Positions 10,971-22,777 of a stretch of 64,000 bases of DNA are shown here, in pieces (the first letter of the stretch is position 1; every line of letters begins with the position of its first letter). The DNA comes from Rotaria macrura (taxonomy: Eukaryota; Rotifera; Eurotatoria; Philodinida; Philodinidae), in NCBI GenBank assembly GCA_900239685.1, contig OENT01000506.1, forward strand, positions 1 through 64,000. Direction: 5' to 3'. The notes beneath the pieces are model-generated. The model saw nothing but the letters and a program-made list of their open reading frames with translations, was not told the origin of the DNA and did no database searches. The position numbers were made by a program, and so were the translations under genes.

Positions 10971-13104
10971 TCATGAAAGCAAATATTCACGTCTCAAACC
11001 ACCGTGTAACGTAACGAAGGTGTTCAATGGTGTTTTTATAGGCCATAACCGTTCGTAAGCTAGATGTTGATCCACAATGGAACGTGCACAAAGACATTTC
11101 AATAGGGATGGAATGTGTTTTGATCGTAAAAGATCTTGAATTTCATTTCTTTCAGCTAAATCGAGTGGTGTCTCACCATATTCATTAATGCAATCGACAT
11201 GAGCTCCTTCGTTGATTAGCAATTCGGCAATCACTACTGGGTTCATATTAGTATCTCGTTTTGAACTTCTGGAAATGAGGTGCAGGGCAGTATTACCTCG
11301 GATTTTATCGGTAGCATCCAAATCAAGCCATCGTTTTCCATATGCACAGAGAAGCCTTGTAGTAGCCAAATTTGGAAAGCTAGAAAATAAAAATCGAAGA
11401 AGTTCAATATAATAGTAAACTATATCTAAGTTCACTTACACAAGTAGAGGCTTGGTGTCCGTCATCTGATAGTTTACATTGTGGTTTGTTTGTGAATCGA
11501 CACATAGATGTAGTAAAGTTTGACCACTTTGTGTCATAAGACGCTGGCGGCATAGATCTTGAACCCATTGAATAATTTTATGACAATGTATATCGCTTAC
11601 TGCTGTTTGCTTGAGAATCTAAAAGAACATTTAAATAACAGCTCAATATTGCAGTCTTTTCCGTTTTAAAAATTCAACATGATTAACAATCATTCTGCGC
11701 AATAGTTGCGTACAAGACGATTCATACCTTTTCTGCGATAACCAATAGATATAGTGCATTGTTTACATTTGAATCATTCGATTCCTTTTGAAATGGCTCA
11801 AAGACAAGACTGCATGCCTTCAAAAAATGATTGACAGGAAAAACTACATTCCTAGTAAGTATCTTGCAGAAAATCCAGACGAAACCATGGAGAATCGGTG
11901 CAAGTTCCATTTGTTGATATAGATGAAATATATGCAGTGCTAGATGGAATGCACGGTCGAACTCGTTCCTTTCAACAAGTACTACTGCTCGCTTTTGCAG
12001 TGGCACAAGTAATGATTTATTCTTTTGAGGTTTGAGCATTCGTTCTCGAATAAGCAGGGCCTCTATATATAAACGATCACGATCCAGTCCGATTTCCTCC
12101 AATTCATCGATGGACTGACATTCTTCATGAAAATCGTAAGCAGCAATGGGCTGAACAACGTTTTTCGGCATATTAATTAGTACACGTCTTTCTATTGTTT
12201 GTCGCAACAAACTTATCATCCGTTCAGGTTCTTGACGCTCATCATTACTGTCGGAGATCATGCAGAAAGAAGCACGTAGTTCAAGGTCATTGAGAGTTGT
12301 CTCATCCTGAATGTACTCGAGTAAACAATGGACCATATCTAATCGATTATTCTCGACTGCTAGTATCAGTGGAGTCTTTCCATTATGATTTTTCACATGA
12401 AGAGAGGCGCCCGCCGAACATAGCAATCTTACTGATGCTATATGGCCTTCTATCACAGACACGGTAAGTGCTGTGTTTTCACGAATAAGTGTTCTAAAAT
12501 CAAGTTCGGCACCTTTTTCTATCAGATAGGCCATGATCTGTGTATTGCCTATAGCGGCGGATATCACGAGACTGCTACATTTGTTTTGATCATTGGTCAC
12601 CGTTCCATTAATATCTGCATACGAATAGTCAACCAAGAAGCGAACGATGTCTAATCGTCCTCTGATAATGGCATCAATCAAAAGTGGTTGACACAGGCCG
12701 TTTTTGACTTGAGCTTTACCCAGACTAATCAAGGTTTGTGCTACTGTAAATTGAGCTCGATCAACAGCACACCACAAAGCAGTTACGTTTTGTACTAACT
12801 CTTTGTTGACGCTGTATACACTTCCTTTCAGTTCGGTTTGGTCAACACCAGCAGGACAGTAATAAAGTAAGACACGTACGACTGCGTCATATCCATATAA
12901 AGAGGCCAGCATTAGTAGACTACAGCGCTGGTCTTTTAATCGATACATATCAGTGAAAACACATGAGAGATCTAACTTCTTTAAATAAATATCGAGCTCA
13001 TGTGGCTTATCATCGATAACTAATTTGTACACTTGTTGACGTATAATCGAAAAATCTTCTAGTACCACTGATGAGTAGCTTCTTCTTTGCGAATGCATCG
13101 TCAT
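10971..13104 (-). CDS. FEM1: FEM1-family ankyrin-repeat E3 substrate receptor
   Basis: FEM1 proteins are substrate receptors of CUL2-RING ubiquitin ligases that recognise C-terminal arginine degrons; nematode FEM-1 acts in sex determination. Three exons (11728-13104, 11440-11618, 10971-11379) join in frame for 654 aa (human FEM1A 669, FEM1C 617). N-terminal ankyrin repeats (LMLASLYGYDAVVRVLL, ALWCAVDRAQFTVAQTLI, GKTPLILAVENNRLDMVHCL) are followed by the FEM1-specific helical region (PIAAYDFHEECQSIDELEE, then ALLIRERML) and C-terminal ankyrins (LLHLCVDSQT, FPNLATTRLLCAYG, GNTALHLI) ending in LKCLCAR. The AYDF..EECQS and ALLIRERML segments favour the FEM1A/C branch over FEM1B. The start is the first of two near ATGs (13104 and 13098). 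The 3' end lies 600 bp beyond the hAT insertion. Confidence 0.92.
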
Positions 13105-13589
13105 GCTTCAAAATGATTGTAATTGTGTGTAGTTGTTAAATTTTTTCGCAAAAGAAACAAAACTTACATCATGCCACATGTTGGAAAGACGATGATGATT
13201 CATAAGTACCGCAACGTCACTTATAGCCTGCTGAGTTAAGGAGGAAGTGGGTGCGTGCGTGTGTCGGTCGGTCGGTGAACTTGCCTCTAAGTCATGGTTG
13301 TAGGGATGAAAAACACAATAAAAATTTGTTTTTTCAAACCCACACGCCACTTCGAACGTATAAAATCGTTGCAACCGTGTTTTTTCAGTATGAACAGAAA
13401 TATGAGATGGCGTAACATGCACTGTATACGGATTTGCATAACTTTACCTTGGCATACAGGTGAGGGGATTGCCTTGCCCGTCTCTATTAGAACTAGAATT
13501 CATTAAGTTAATGCGAGATTTCTTTTCTTTCTTTATTAAAGTGATGTTTCGCGCTTTAGGACGCCTTCGTCATACATTGCAAAGCTATA

Positions 13590-14241
13590 CCCAAGTGAAT
13601 GAATCTGATACCGAATCCGATCAGATCCTACGATCCGATGAAATCCTATTGGAATCTGGGTTGTGGAAACAGTAACGGATCCGACGGGAGAAACCTATTT
13701 TCTTATTTGTGTACCCAGGTCGAAAACTCTGACACAAGATCTTATGAACAACATACAAGATCTTGGAATATGGGTGAAATCTGACAAGAATCTGACAAAA
13801 AATCGTCGTCTCTGAGATCTTGCATCAGATCTCACAGTCAGATTCTGGAAAGATCTTATAAATGTGTATGATCTTTCAAGAATCTGAATGTCTGATCTGA
13901 TGCAAGATCTCAGAGACTACGATTTTCATACGATTTTTCGTCTGATCTTACAAGATCATACAAGATCAGATGCAGAATCTTATCAGATCTTAACATCTGG
14001 TTGTTTGCCCTGGGTACAAATTAGCATTTAATTCCGATAGTAGAGACCTGTTTGATCATACGATGAAATCCAATCGGATTCCGATAGTAGGATTCGATAA
14101 AACCCGACACTACGGATCCGAATGTCGGATCGCAACCAGGAATCCGATGGGATTTCGTCGGATTAGAGAAATTCCGATAGAAACATGATCGGATCAGACG
14201 GGCATCCGATCGGATCCAATTGTGGGAATGATCCTCCTGGG
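13590..14241. mobile_element. composite foldback/MITE element, outer unit
   Basis: A repeat-dense stretch starting TA|CCCAAG (13588) and ending CTGGG|TA (14243), consistent with short inverted ends and TA target duplications. The arms are built from reiterated GATCCGAT, GGAATCCGAT and GATCGGAT words on both strands. It encloses a second inverted-repeat unit (13712-14014). The right end AATGATCCTCCTGGGT recurs almost exactly at 53415-53430, so the family is dispersed. Exact boundaries and superfamily are inferred. Confidence 0.6.
13712..14014. mobile_element. inner palindromic MITE nested in the composite element
   Basis: Ends read TGTACCCAGG (13710-13719) and its exact complement CCTGGGTACA (14009-14018). 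The interior is a long foldback: the 24 bases at 13808-13831 are an exact reverse complement of 13894-13917, and the stem continues inward (CAGATTCT..AAAGATC against GATCTTTC..AGAATCTG) to a small loop near 13862-13868. AAGATC/GATCTT words repeat throughout. No ORF. Confidence 0.7.
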
Positions 14242-14769
14242 TAACGCACAATTTATATGTATGAAAAAATTCTGTGTTGTATATTTACAATGTCTGAGGA
14301 AGGAGTTTTCTAATTTGAAACATCAGATTAATAAATACAATTGAAAGCAAAAAGATCATGGAAGAAAAGAAATTTTCTATTAATTTACCATGCTCCTCCT
14401 TATCAAACGAAAACAACAAAAGTTTACTAGATTATCTACAGATCTTATGACTATGATACTACAAAATAAATGAAATAAATATATATTTTCTCGTAGGAGA
14501 TAATTCGAAACCAAGACGAGAAATAAAAGTTAAAAACGATTAACTATCTTTTCATCAATGTAATGCATTCATTTTGTGAAGCTCACATATTCGCAAAGTA
14601 AATTTTCACTGTTACTGTTAAATCCACGTTATGTGGCTTCCCCTTCCAAACCAAACAAGCTTTCTTTACAATATAATGGAATCGTCCAAATAATCGGAAA
14701 GAAAAGAATCTCAGAAATAAAAAAATATCCAGCAAACATAGCAACAATGAAAAAACACACAAATATCAC

Positions 14770-15025
14770 CCAGGTCAAACAGAACGATCCGCAAACGGTC
14801 GTATACGATGAGAACACGGCCCATTACGGCGTCGTATTATCCCGTTTTAACAAGGTCAGTAATACGACCGTATGTTCTATAATACGAGAGTATTACGCTG
14901 TCTTTACGAGGGTTTTACGGCGTATATACGGTCTCCGTGTACGTCCGTAATACTGACCTTGTTATACGATGTAAAAACGACCGTTTACGATACTGTAACG
15001 GCGGCCGTTTTGATTGCCCTTGGTA
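14770..15025. mobile_element. TACG-rich palindromic MITE
   Basis: The left end CCCAGGTCAAACAGAACG (14770) partly mirrors the right end CGTTTTGATTGCCCTTGG. Inside, AACAAGGTCAGTAATACG (14849) and CGTAATACTGACCTTGTT (14946-14963) form a strong inverted repeat. The element is dense in TACG/CGTA and other CpG-containing words, unlike the host DNA. Apparent ORFs across it (14576-14950, 14872-15093) are by-products of the repeat. Confidence 0.6.
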
Positions 15026-15104
15026 CCAGTGAAAAACAAAACACCTTGTTGATAATAAAGCATAAAACAGACGCAGCTTTTGTCAACTACTGATTCTCCT
15101 GTGA

Positions 15105-15353
15105 GTAGGGGTGTCGCAGTTCGCGTTCGCCTGGGTTCCCTCGAACGTGAATGCGAACTCAACTCAAATGGGAAAACCAACTGGTTTTGAGTTTCTAATA
15201 ATAGGTAGATGTATTTTGATTCTAATTTAGTTCAAGTAGCTATGAGTTCCCGGGTTCTCAATAACACAAACGAAGTGGGCTGTTGCGCTCCCGGGTTCTC
15301 AAGAACGCGAACTCAGCCACGTTCACGGGAACGGAACCCGAAACTAACAACCA
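15105..15353. mobile_element. probable small DNA transposon remnant
   Basis: A GC-rich block beginning TAGGGGTGTCGCAG and ending AACCACACCC, with internal repeats CCCGGGTTCTCAA (twice, near 15248 and 15291) and GTTCGCG/GAACGCG words on both strands. The ends are only weakly inverted (GGGTGT...) and I find no matching target duplication, so this is tentative; TAGGGGTG ends are seen in some hAT MITEs. Confidence 0.35.
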
Positions 15354-17071
15354 CACCCAAATTTTATTTTCAGTAAATATTGCCTTTATCTATGGTCTTA
15401 TAAATGTGACGACTACAATTTATCGGTTTCAGCTACGTCCCATTTCTTTATTGCTTGATCCAGAACGATCGAGCTATGCAAGTAACAGACAGTGCTATAA
15501 CATGTAGACACTGAAAAAATGTGACTGATCATTGGTTTAACACTGACAAATCGATCAGTTCAAGTTATGTCAATTTCAATTATCTATGTCATATTGCTAT
15601 CAATCATTTACAATACTGGCAACACCTTCACACTAACTATGTGACCTTCGTAGCAGTTTCTTTTACGTTTGAATGCTTTCTAAAAGTTTACTAATCACGC
15701 TTCCAAATCTTTTCAGTATAACACAAACTTATTAATGTTGAATTTTTTTGCGACTATAATGTTTGCTTACTTTTTTTGAATGATTTCTTTCTCTTATTTC
15801 ACAGCATGGCAACAATGTTTGCTTTGTTTCTGCCTGTCTTGCCTCTTTGTTTTTGATTTTTTTAAAGTCTTGTCAAGTACTTGCTTTGTGGTAAAAGCCT
15901 GCACATATCAACAGTAAAGTATTCATAGGAAGAATGTGATAAGCAGAGAGATGAAAAAAAACTAAAAGTAAATTAGATATTTTTCAATCAAATTCATTTC
16001 AATATGTTTCTCATCTATTGATTTCATTCAAAGATACACTCAACAGTTGATAATACGATTCTCTATTAAATCAAGCACGGAGCTTTTAGGACATATACTT
16101 GCTCATATACTCCAGATTGAGGGTATATTGAGATAAACTTTGCAGTACTGACTTTTGTCTCGCTTGTGTTAGTACGTATAATATCTATGTTTGATAAGAA
16201 TATTTTATTGTAAAGTATATGATAAATTTGCTGTTTGAATAATTGCCGTAATCAACAGAAAGATAAAGTAGCATAACAAAAATTCTTTTTTCTATATGTT
16301 TATTTTCGTTGCTCATTTGTCTTAGAATAGTTTTTGTACATTATAATTCCAATTATGCTCTCACGATTTGTTGTATCATGTTCCGAGTAAAAACGAAATG
16401 ACTGTTATTTTTAAACTCATGTGTTCCCTATGGTAGGATAATTACCGTTGCCTTTTTTTGGAATTCAAGATTAAAAAAACCAAACTGTTGAGTTGTTTGC
16501 TCATAGAATTTTTTTAAACATCATGTTCTGCATGATGGAGCAAAATCTGATTATTGCATGTGTTATAGTTTGAATAAATGAATATGAATTTTGTTCGTAA
16601 ATAATTTAAAAGCAATAAATATCCAATGTATTTTCGACAAACGTCACAATGAAAATTCATTTTTGTATATGAAATTATGACGCAGTTGTAAGTTAAATTT
16701 TACCGATGACGTTTGTATATACATAGTATCACATAAAATACACGTTTCTCTCTCTTACAATACTTTCTATATATCAAAGCATCTTGCATTTATACAAACT
16801 GTGCAGCAATTATTTTTAATATACGAAAAAAGAAAAGATAAATAGATTTGTATTCTACTATAGGCTATTGATTAAACAGATATATAGAAAACGATCAAAT
16901 AAAAGTATGCTCCCATTCAGTTGTATTGCTTAGTAGCGAACACGTCTTCATTGTGAAAATTGTTTTCTTTTATGTCGTTGTTTAAAAGAACAGTTCAATA
17001 TATTCGTTGTCGGTGGATGTTACATAGTGGATATGATAGATCACTATGTATGACGAATACAAATGGATGTG
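15354..17071. other. gene-free AT-rich stretch
   Basis: No coding exon, RNA gene or distinct repeat is visible to me. The composition is uniformly AT-rich. Confidence 0.5.
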
Positions 17072-17145
17072 TCTCTTCTAGTCTAATTGGAATAGGACAA
17101 CTGCTTGGATAGCAGGAGATGTGTGGTTCGAATCCCGCGAGGAGA
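17072..17145 (+). tRNA. tRNA-like sequence, anticodon GGA, degraded T-stem (probable pseudogene)
   Basis: A 74-base cloverleaf can be drawn: acceptor stem TCTCTTC (17072-17078) pairs fully (one G-U) with GAGGAGA (17139-17145); D-stem GTCT/GGAC with an AATTGGAATA loop; anticodon stem ACTGC/GCAGG with one mismatch and loop TTGGATA, so anticodon GGA (would read UCC, Ser); variable loop of 5; and a canonical B-box GGTTCGAATCC. Only two of five T-stem pairs form (TGTGG/CCCGC), and a Ser tRNA should have a long variable arm, which is missing. The D-arm wording (CTAATTGGA) resembles Arg tRNAs. No T-run terminator follows directly. Likely a tRNA pseudogene or tRNA-derived repeat head. Confidence 0.45.
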
Positions 17146-17408
17146 ACATCATTTTTCGTTCTGTCACTATAACACCTTGTCCTCTTTTACCGTCTATGTA
17201 ACTGTGGAGTGCGTTACGTATACTACAATAGTCTAAGTTCGTATCGATATTTAAAGACATGTGATAGCGGTGTTATTTTGTTGATTGTCGCTAATAAAAA
17301 AAAATCTGTTCTTATCACAGTTGCACGACGGAAAATATCTTTGGTGAAATAATACGGGCCCTTCAAGTGTCCATATGGTATGTAAAAGGCGGTGTACGAC
17401 TATAGTTC

Positions 17409-17810
17409 ATGGTGAAAATACGGATAGCAGTACTGATTGACCTGGATAATAATGAAGAATATTCGATGACAGTGTCAAATATAAATGAAGTTGGTTTAAT
17501 TCATAATCTTTCTAAAATTTACACTATGTTGCTTCATTCTGATGGTGATGTGGCATTACATAAATTAGGACATTATTTTGAACATGGCAAGAATGAATCA
17601 TCAGGAGATGTAAGCTTAATTTACAATGCCTCTGATCTCATTCATGGAGGTTTTACTAGAGGAAATGGATTGTCTCCATTGAAAATAAATCATCCAGTAG
17701 CTTTATTTTATATGTTTATTGCTAGTACTGGAACTAAAAGGACTAAAATGTTGCAAAGATTCTTTGATACAAAAGAACAAGATCTCAGGAGGATCATTTC
17801 GACCGTCTGA
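17409..17810 (+). CDS. orphan ORF, 133 aa
   Basis: Uninterrupted reading from ATG 17409 to TGA. The composition is protein-like (mixed hydrophobic and charged residues, no low complexity) in a region otherwise short of open frames. I recognise no domain, signal peptide or membrane helix. It lies 260 bp after the tRNA-like sequence. A further coding-like stretch bounded by AG and GT (about 18263-18388, reading SGVQTNVIDD..., ALLTDWWKIVKFHR) follows in the same direction and could be an exon of the same gene or unrelated. Confidence 0.3.
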   Translation: MVKIRIAVLIDLDNNEEYSMTVSNINEVGLIHNLSKIYTMLLHSDGDVALHKLGHYFEHGKNESSGDVSLIYNASDLIHGGFTRGNGLSPLKINHPVALFYMFIASTGTKRTKMLQRFFDTKEQDLRRIISTV

Positions 17811-20052
17811 ATACTGTGTAGTGCGGCATTAACTTCCACCGTATCTGCCAGTAATCCGTTCGACTTTTTTATGGCTCTTTTTTCCGCTATAAAATGCAAA
17901 CCGTTATTCATAGTATTTGCCTCAAATTTCTGGTATGAAGAATTATGGTGAAATTTCAGCGCCGTCGTTTTGACTTGGGATGGTGATTATGGACGCGTTT
18001 TTTTCATGTGTTGTCCAAGTTTTTATGATTTGTCGAAAGCAAAAAAACATTTATTCATCAATCAATTTCAGTTCCGTTATTTAACTTATTCATCCAACTT
18101 TATGAAAAATGAAACAGAAAGAAAACTTTTTCTCAATTAACATCTTCAATTATAAAAAAAAACAAAATCAAGGCGTTAAATTATAACAAAAAACTCAATC
18201 GATGTTTTTCTTTAATGTCATAATTAACACCACTAATTTATTATTTTGTCTTGATTGATAGTGGTGTTCAAACGAATGTCATTGATGACATCAAGCATAA
18301 TGATGAAGTTACATCTTGCAAATTATTACAAGCATTACTTACCGATTGGTGGAAAATAGTCAAATTCCATAGAATGTCATCTCAAAGGTATTTGGGTGTG
18401 GGTATAGGTTTGCGCTTTTTCAATTAAGACCACACGCACTCCCACATTTAACATTTGATTTCTGTTATTAAAATCAGGGAGGTGGTATTCACATACTCAA
18501 CAACTGATTCATATTGAAACTGTTGAAAAAAAGAAAAAAACCACTTTCATACTGCAGCATTTTCATGGATCATCTAGATTTGAAAGTACAGAAATCGACT
18601 TTCAAGAGTGTCCTTAGAAGAATGCATCATTACTGACGACAAAATACATCATAAAAAGTCGATTTCTAATCAAAGCTATCTGTTCTCTTGTATATTGTTT
18701 TTCATTTTGCAGTATAGTGCTTAAAGTATATTCAAAAGACGTTGATCTTATATGTTTACAGACGGATAGGTCGGTAGAAAGTAATGTTGATTTAATATGC
18801 GCATTGCTATTAAATTGAATGTTCTTGAAAATCTGGAACACGAAACCTAAAGGAGTTTACACTAGTCGACCATTTTGACTTCACACTTTCCCGATTCTTG
18901 TTTTTCTCGATTATCAGATATAAGATTCTTTTTGATCATAACTTTCAGGCAAGAATTCTGTCGAGAGGAAAATAAGAACTATTTGCTTTTGTTAACTTCT
19001 CTCTTTTCTATGTATGTGATTTTAACTACTTTGTATATTGTATTGCACTTGTCTTTTAATTTTTCGTGTATAATTGTTGAAATAAAATAGTAACTAAAAG
19101 AGGCAATCTTATTGATGTTTGAAGCAAATTAATTTGTATCTACACGAATCTTGCCAGAAGGTCATGATCTGTTTTTTTTCTCAGACAAGAATTTTCTATA
19201 GAAGGAATAGAAAAAGAATCTTGTTTGATAAACAAGAATTTGGAAAGAAAGAAGTCAAGATCATCGATAGTGTAGAAAGTATGGAATTGATCTACCGCCA
19301 AACATACAAGCACGTCTACAATATCCACACCGTGAAGGCTAAAATTACTATGAAAAACTCAAATGAAGTAAAAATTTAGGTTTAGCAATTTCAGACATTG
19401 ATTTTTTATTCGAATCCACGGAAAAAAATTTAAGTTTCGACAAGTGCTCCATATTATGGAACGAAGCTCGATGATTTCATGGGCTCTCTCTTCAAAGATT
19501 CTAGTTTTGGATTCTGCTAAGAATTGTCCTGATACCGCCCAAGTATTTACAAGGTGATATTATTCTAATGATGAATATACTTCGTGTTTACGTATTTCCG
19601 GTAAGATTAATGCACGTACGCTTGATTTTATTTCTAGTACGCAAGTATGGTTATAGCCAACGTATGATGAATAGTTCTTCATGACGTTATAGTGCTCTAT
19701 AGAAATCTGTTATTCTTTCCTCTCGATGAAAATTTCTGGTGGTGCCCTCTGATGATTGTTGATTTGGATTGGAAAAAAGACAAGTACCAATCTTCTGTTT
19801 CTAATTTGGAATGATCGAATGAATGTGCAAGCGACCTGTGCATTGTAGTTGTTTTGTATTTTGGGAAGATTACTTTTCTTCATCATTTATCTAACTCATC
19901 ATTATCTATAGAAAAAAAAAATTACTTTCAATAATTTGTTCTCGTTCTCAATATCTGTTCTAAATTAAGTCACATTTTGTTCTTATTCGAAAAGAAAAAC
20001 ATAAAAAGGTATTATTTTCGATCGTTCTTCTATTACAGACATTTTGTCTAAA
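17811..20052. other. mostly gene-free stretch before CAB39
   Basis: Apart from the possible exon at 18263-18388, nothing firm is seen. ORFs at 18614-18841, 18875-19090 and 19119-19379 are AT-rich, unrecognised and without supporting splice or start context. Confidence 0.4.
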
Positions 20053-22136
20053 ATGCCTCGTTCAAAAACTGATCATGCCAAACAATTGAAAGAATTCTTT
20101 TCTATGATTGAACATGAACATGATAAAGATAAGAAGAACCATGAAGAAGTATCGTCGTTCAATATGACTAGTTTTTCTTTTCTTTGCAATTGAAATCTTC
20201 TCTTTCATGTAGGTGATGAAAAATATTCATAAATCATTACTTGCATTAAAAGATGGTCTATTCGGAGGACGCGATGGAAACAATGAACCAGCTATCACTG
20301 ACATTTCACAATTATGCAATAGCATCTATTTACAAGGTCTAATCATGGCCATGATTAATAATTTAGTTCGAGTATCATTTGAAGATCGAAAGGAAATAGT
20401 TGCAATATTTAATAATCTTCTACGACGACAAGTTGGAGCCAAATTTCCAGCTATTGATCACATTATTCAAGAATCAGGAATCTTATTTAAACTGATCGAA
20501 GGGTATCGTATGAAAAGAAGTCATTTATTAGCATGATTGCATGTACGAAGTTTTCCTTTTCAGATATGAAAATGCAGATATTGCACTTTATTGTGGAATG
20601 ATGTTACGTGAATGTATACGTGTACAAGAATTGACCGATATTATTTTGAGATCATCGGAATTTTATAAATTTTTTGACTACGTACAAAAGTCGACATTCG
20701 ATATTGCTAGTGATGCTTTTGCTACTTTCAAAGTTCGTATTCAAACTATCGTTGTTTTTTCAAAACAGAACAGAAATTCATAGTATAAAAACAAAAATAC
20801 TATTGTCATATGTTCTCTAGAACCTAGAAGAATAACAAAGTCATTAAGTATATTAAATTTCGTAAGATTTTCATTATGAACTGTACTGCCACTGTTTCTT
20901 GATGACAAAATTGCATTCGATTGACACTAACTATGTATATAATCAAATAGATGTTGTCACTAAAATTTTGGAGAAGTTTGAGACGGAACGAGAAGCTATT
21001 CAAAGTATGTTTTGTCGATTCTATTGTCTCCGTTAAATTTCATTTCGTAGACATTTTTGTTTTGGTTTGAAAGAGCACGTCTAAGTGGATGAGTGGCTTG
21101 TTCTTTTTTATTTTCGCTGATCGAGGAAAGTAAAAATGAGATGTCTTCCAAAAATCAAAGAGAATACTTTGGTATATCATAAATTCGTGTAGTTTCTCTC
21201 TCAAGTCAATAAACAAACAGATCGACAAGCATGAAGCTCGTTCGGAAATTCTACATCGCCTAACGAAATGTTTCTGAGCTCAAGTTCCCATGTACTGTTA
21301 CTTGGGGGGGGGGGCATGCGTTAAAAATCAAACTGTTATTGATCGACATTTCTTTCGCTTTGTATCTCATAGTATTACGTACATAGTAAATGGTAAATAC
21401 ATGTTGTGTTAATACCATTACGAGTCTTACCAATTTCAACATTTAGTATATAATGTCTCACACTGCAATGAAGCATAGTAAATAAATTTGTTTGATAAAC
21501 ATATTTCAAAATGATTTTTAGGATTTATTAACGAAACATAAATCTTTGTGTGCTGATTTTCTCGAACGAAATTACGATCCATTTTTTACGAAATATCGTG
21601 ATTTACTAAATTCAGAAAATTATGTAACACGTCGACAATCTCTAAAAGTATGATTGAAAATATTCATTTTTGATGAACAATTTTCATATTCGATATATTT
21701 GTATTAAAAAGCTACTTGGTGAATTATTACTGGATCGTTATAATTTTTCTATTATGACAAAATATATAACAAATCCAGATAATCTCAAACAACAAATGAA
21801 TCTATTAAAAGAGAAAAGCAAAAATATACAATTTGAAGCATTTCATGTTTTTAAGGTTGCTTGATTATTTTGATTTTCTTGTTCACATGAATTCGTTGTT
21901 CTAGATATTTGTTGCGAATCCAACTAAACCTAAAGCTATTTCTGATATTCTACTTCGTAATCAAGAAAGATTAATCGATTTTTTAACTAATTTTCATGCC
22001 GATCGTAAGAGGCTCTTACTTGTGTACTTTTTCAAATTTATCGAACAATGAAAATATTTTATAAATAGGTACAGACGACGAACAGTTCAATGATGAAAAA
22101 GCCTATCTGATTAAACAAATCAGTGAATTGAAATAA
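20053..22136 (+). CDS. CAB39: CAB39 / MO25 scaffold protein
   Basis: MO25 is a horseshoe-shaped armadillo-like scaffold that, with STRAD, activates LKB1 (STK11) and also activates germinal-centre kinases. Seven exons (20053-20148, 20213-20502, 20564-20732, 21522-21647, 21712-21855, 21905-22004, 22069-22136) join in frame for 330 aa (human 341). Diagnostic segments: [87 protein letters not shown], then [16 protein letters not shown]. The N-terminal 30 residues are short and diverged. Intron 3 (20733-21521, 789 bp) is unusually long and contains an 11-G run. An AG acceptor (tattacag) lies 14 bp upstream of the ATG. Confidence 0.95.
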
Positions 22137-22777
22137 TTCAAAATTACAGACATCATGTTATTCATTCGTATATGTGTCATATGTATAAATTTTTTCCTTA
22201 CCATTTGCCTTTTTTCTTGCTCATTGTACACACAGACGTATGCGCTTCCCATACATTAACAACCTTTCTTAAAAATGAAACTTGCGAATATAATTTTTTC
22301 TAATTTGTCTTTCATTGATGATTTGTAATATTGAAATTCTTTACTATACTATAAATCTTTGTGTGTTCGTTCGTTTCTTCTATCTTAATAATGTCTGCGT
22401 TTTTAACAACCAAGTTGCACTAGTATGCGTATTAGTACAACAGTTCGATATTTTTCTTTTTTCTGTATTGCTATTGTAATTAAAAATAATATTGATTTAT
22501 AAGATACGATTGTTACGAAGTGTGAGACTGGGAAAAAGAAAATATCAACTGAGCAAATGAACCACTGTGCAATTAATCAGTTGAATAAAAAAAAACATTG
22601 TATGATATCGAATGGTAAACTCTGATTTATACGAAACTGTAGAATCTTGTGCTTGCATTGATATCAACCGATAACCTACGATTTCTTATGCTTTTGTTAT
22701 AAGAGTAACAAAAACAAATTTCACAATGGTATCGTGATCTGTTAGATTGAAATTAAATTTTTGAATCGTAGTTCATT
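22137..22777. other. intergenic, CAB39 to 5S
   Basis: AT-rich 3' flank of CAB39 and 5' flank of the 5S gene; I see no further feature. Confidence 0.5.

Noticed and set aside
13108..13422. 104-codon frame just upstream of FEM1
   Set aside because: Out of frame with FEM1, contains a simple GTGCGTGCGTGT/CGGTCGGTCGG tract, and FEM1 is complete without it.
13808..13917. Possible microRNA hairpin
   Set aside because: The stem is far longer and more perfect than a pre-miRNA and is part of a larger foldback element with MITE ends.
14576..15180. Several overlapping frames of 62-124 codons
   Set aside because: They run over the palindromic MITE and the next repeat; coding-like length is a by-product of the CpG-rich repeat.
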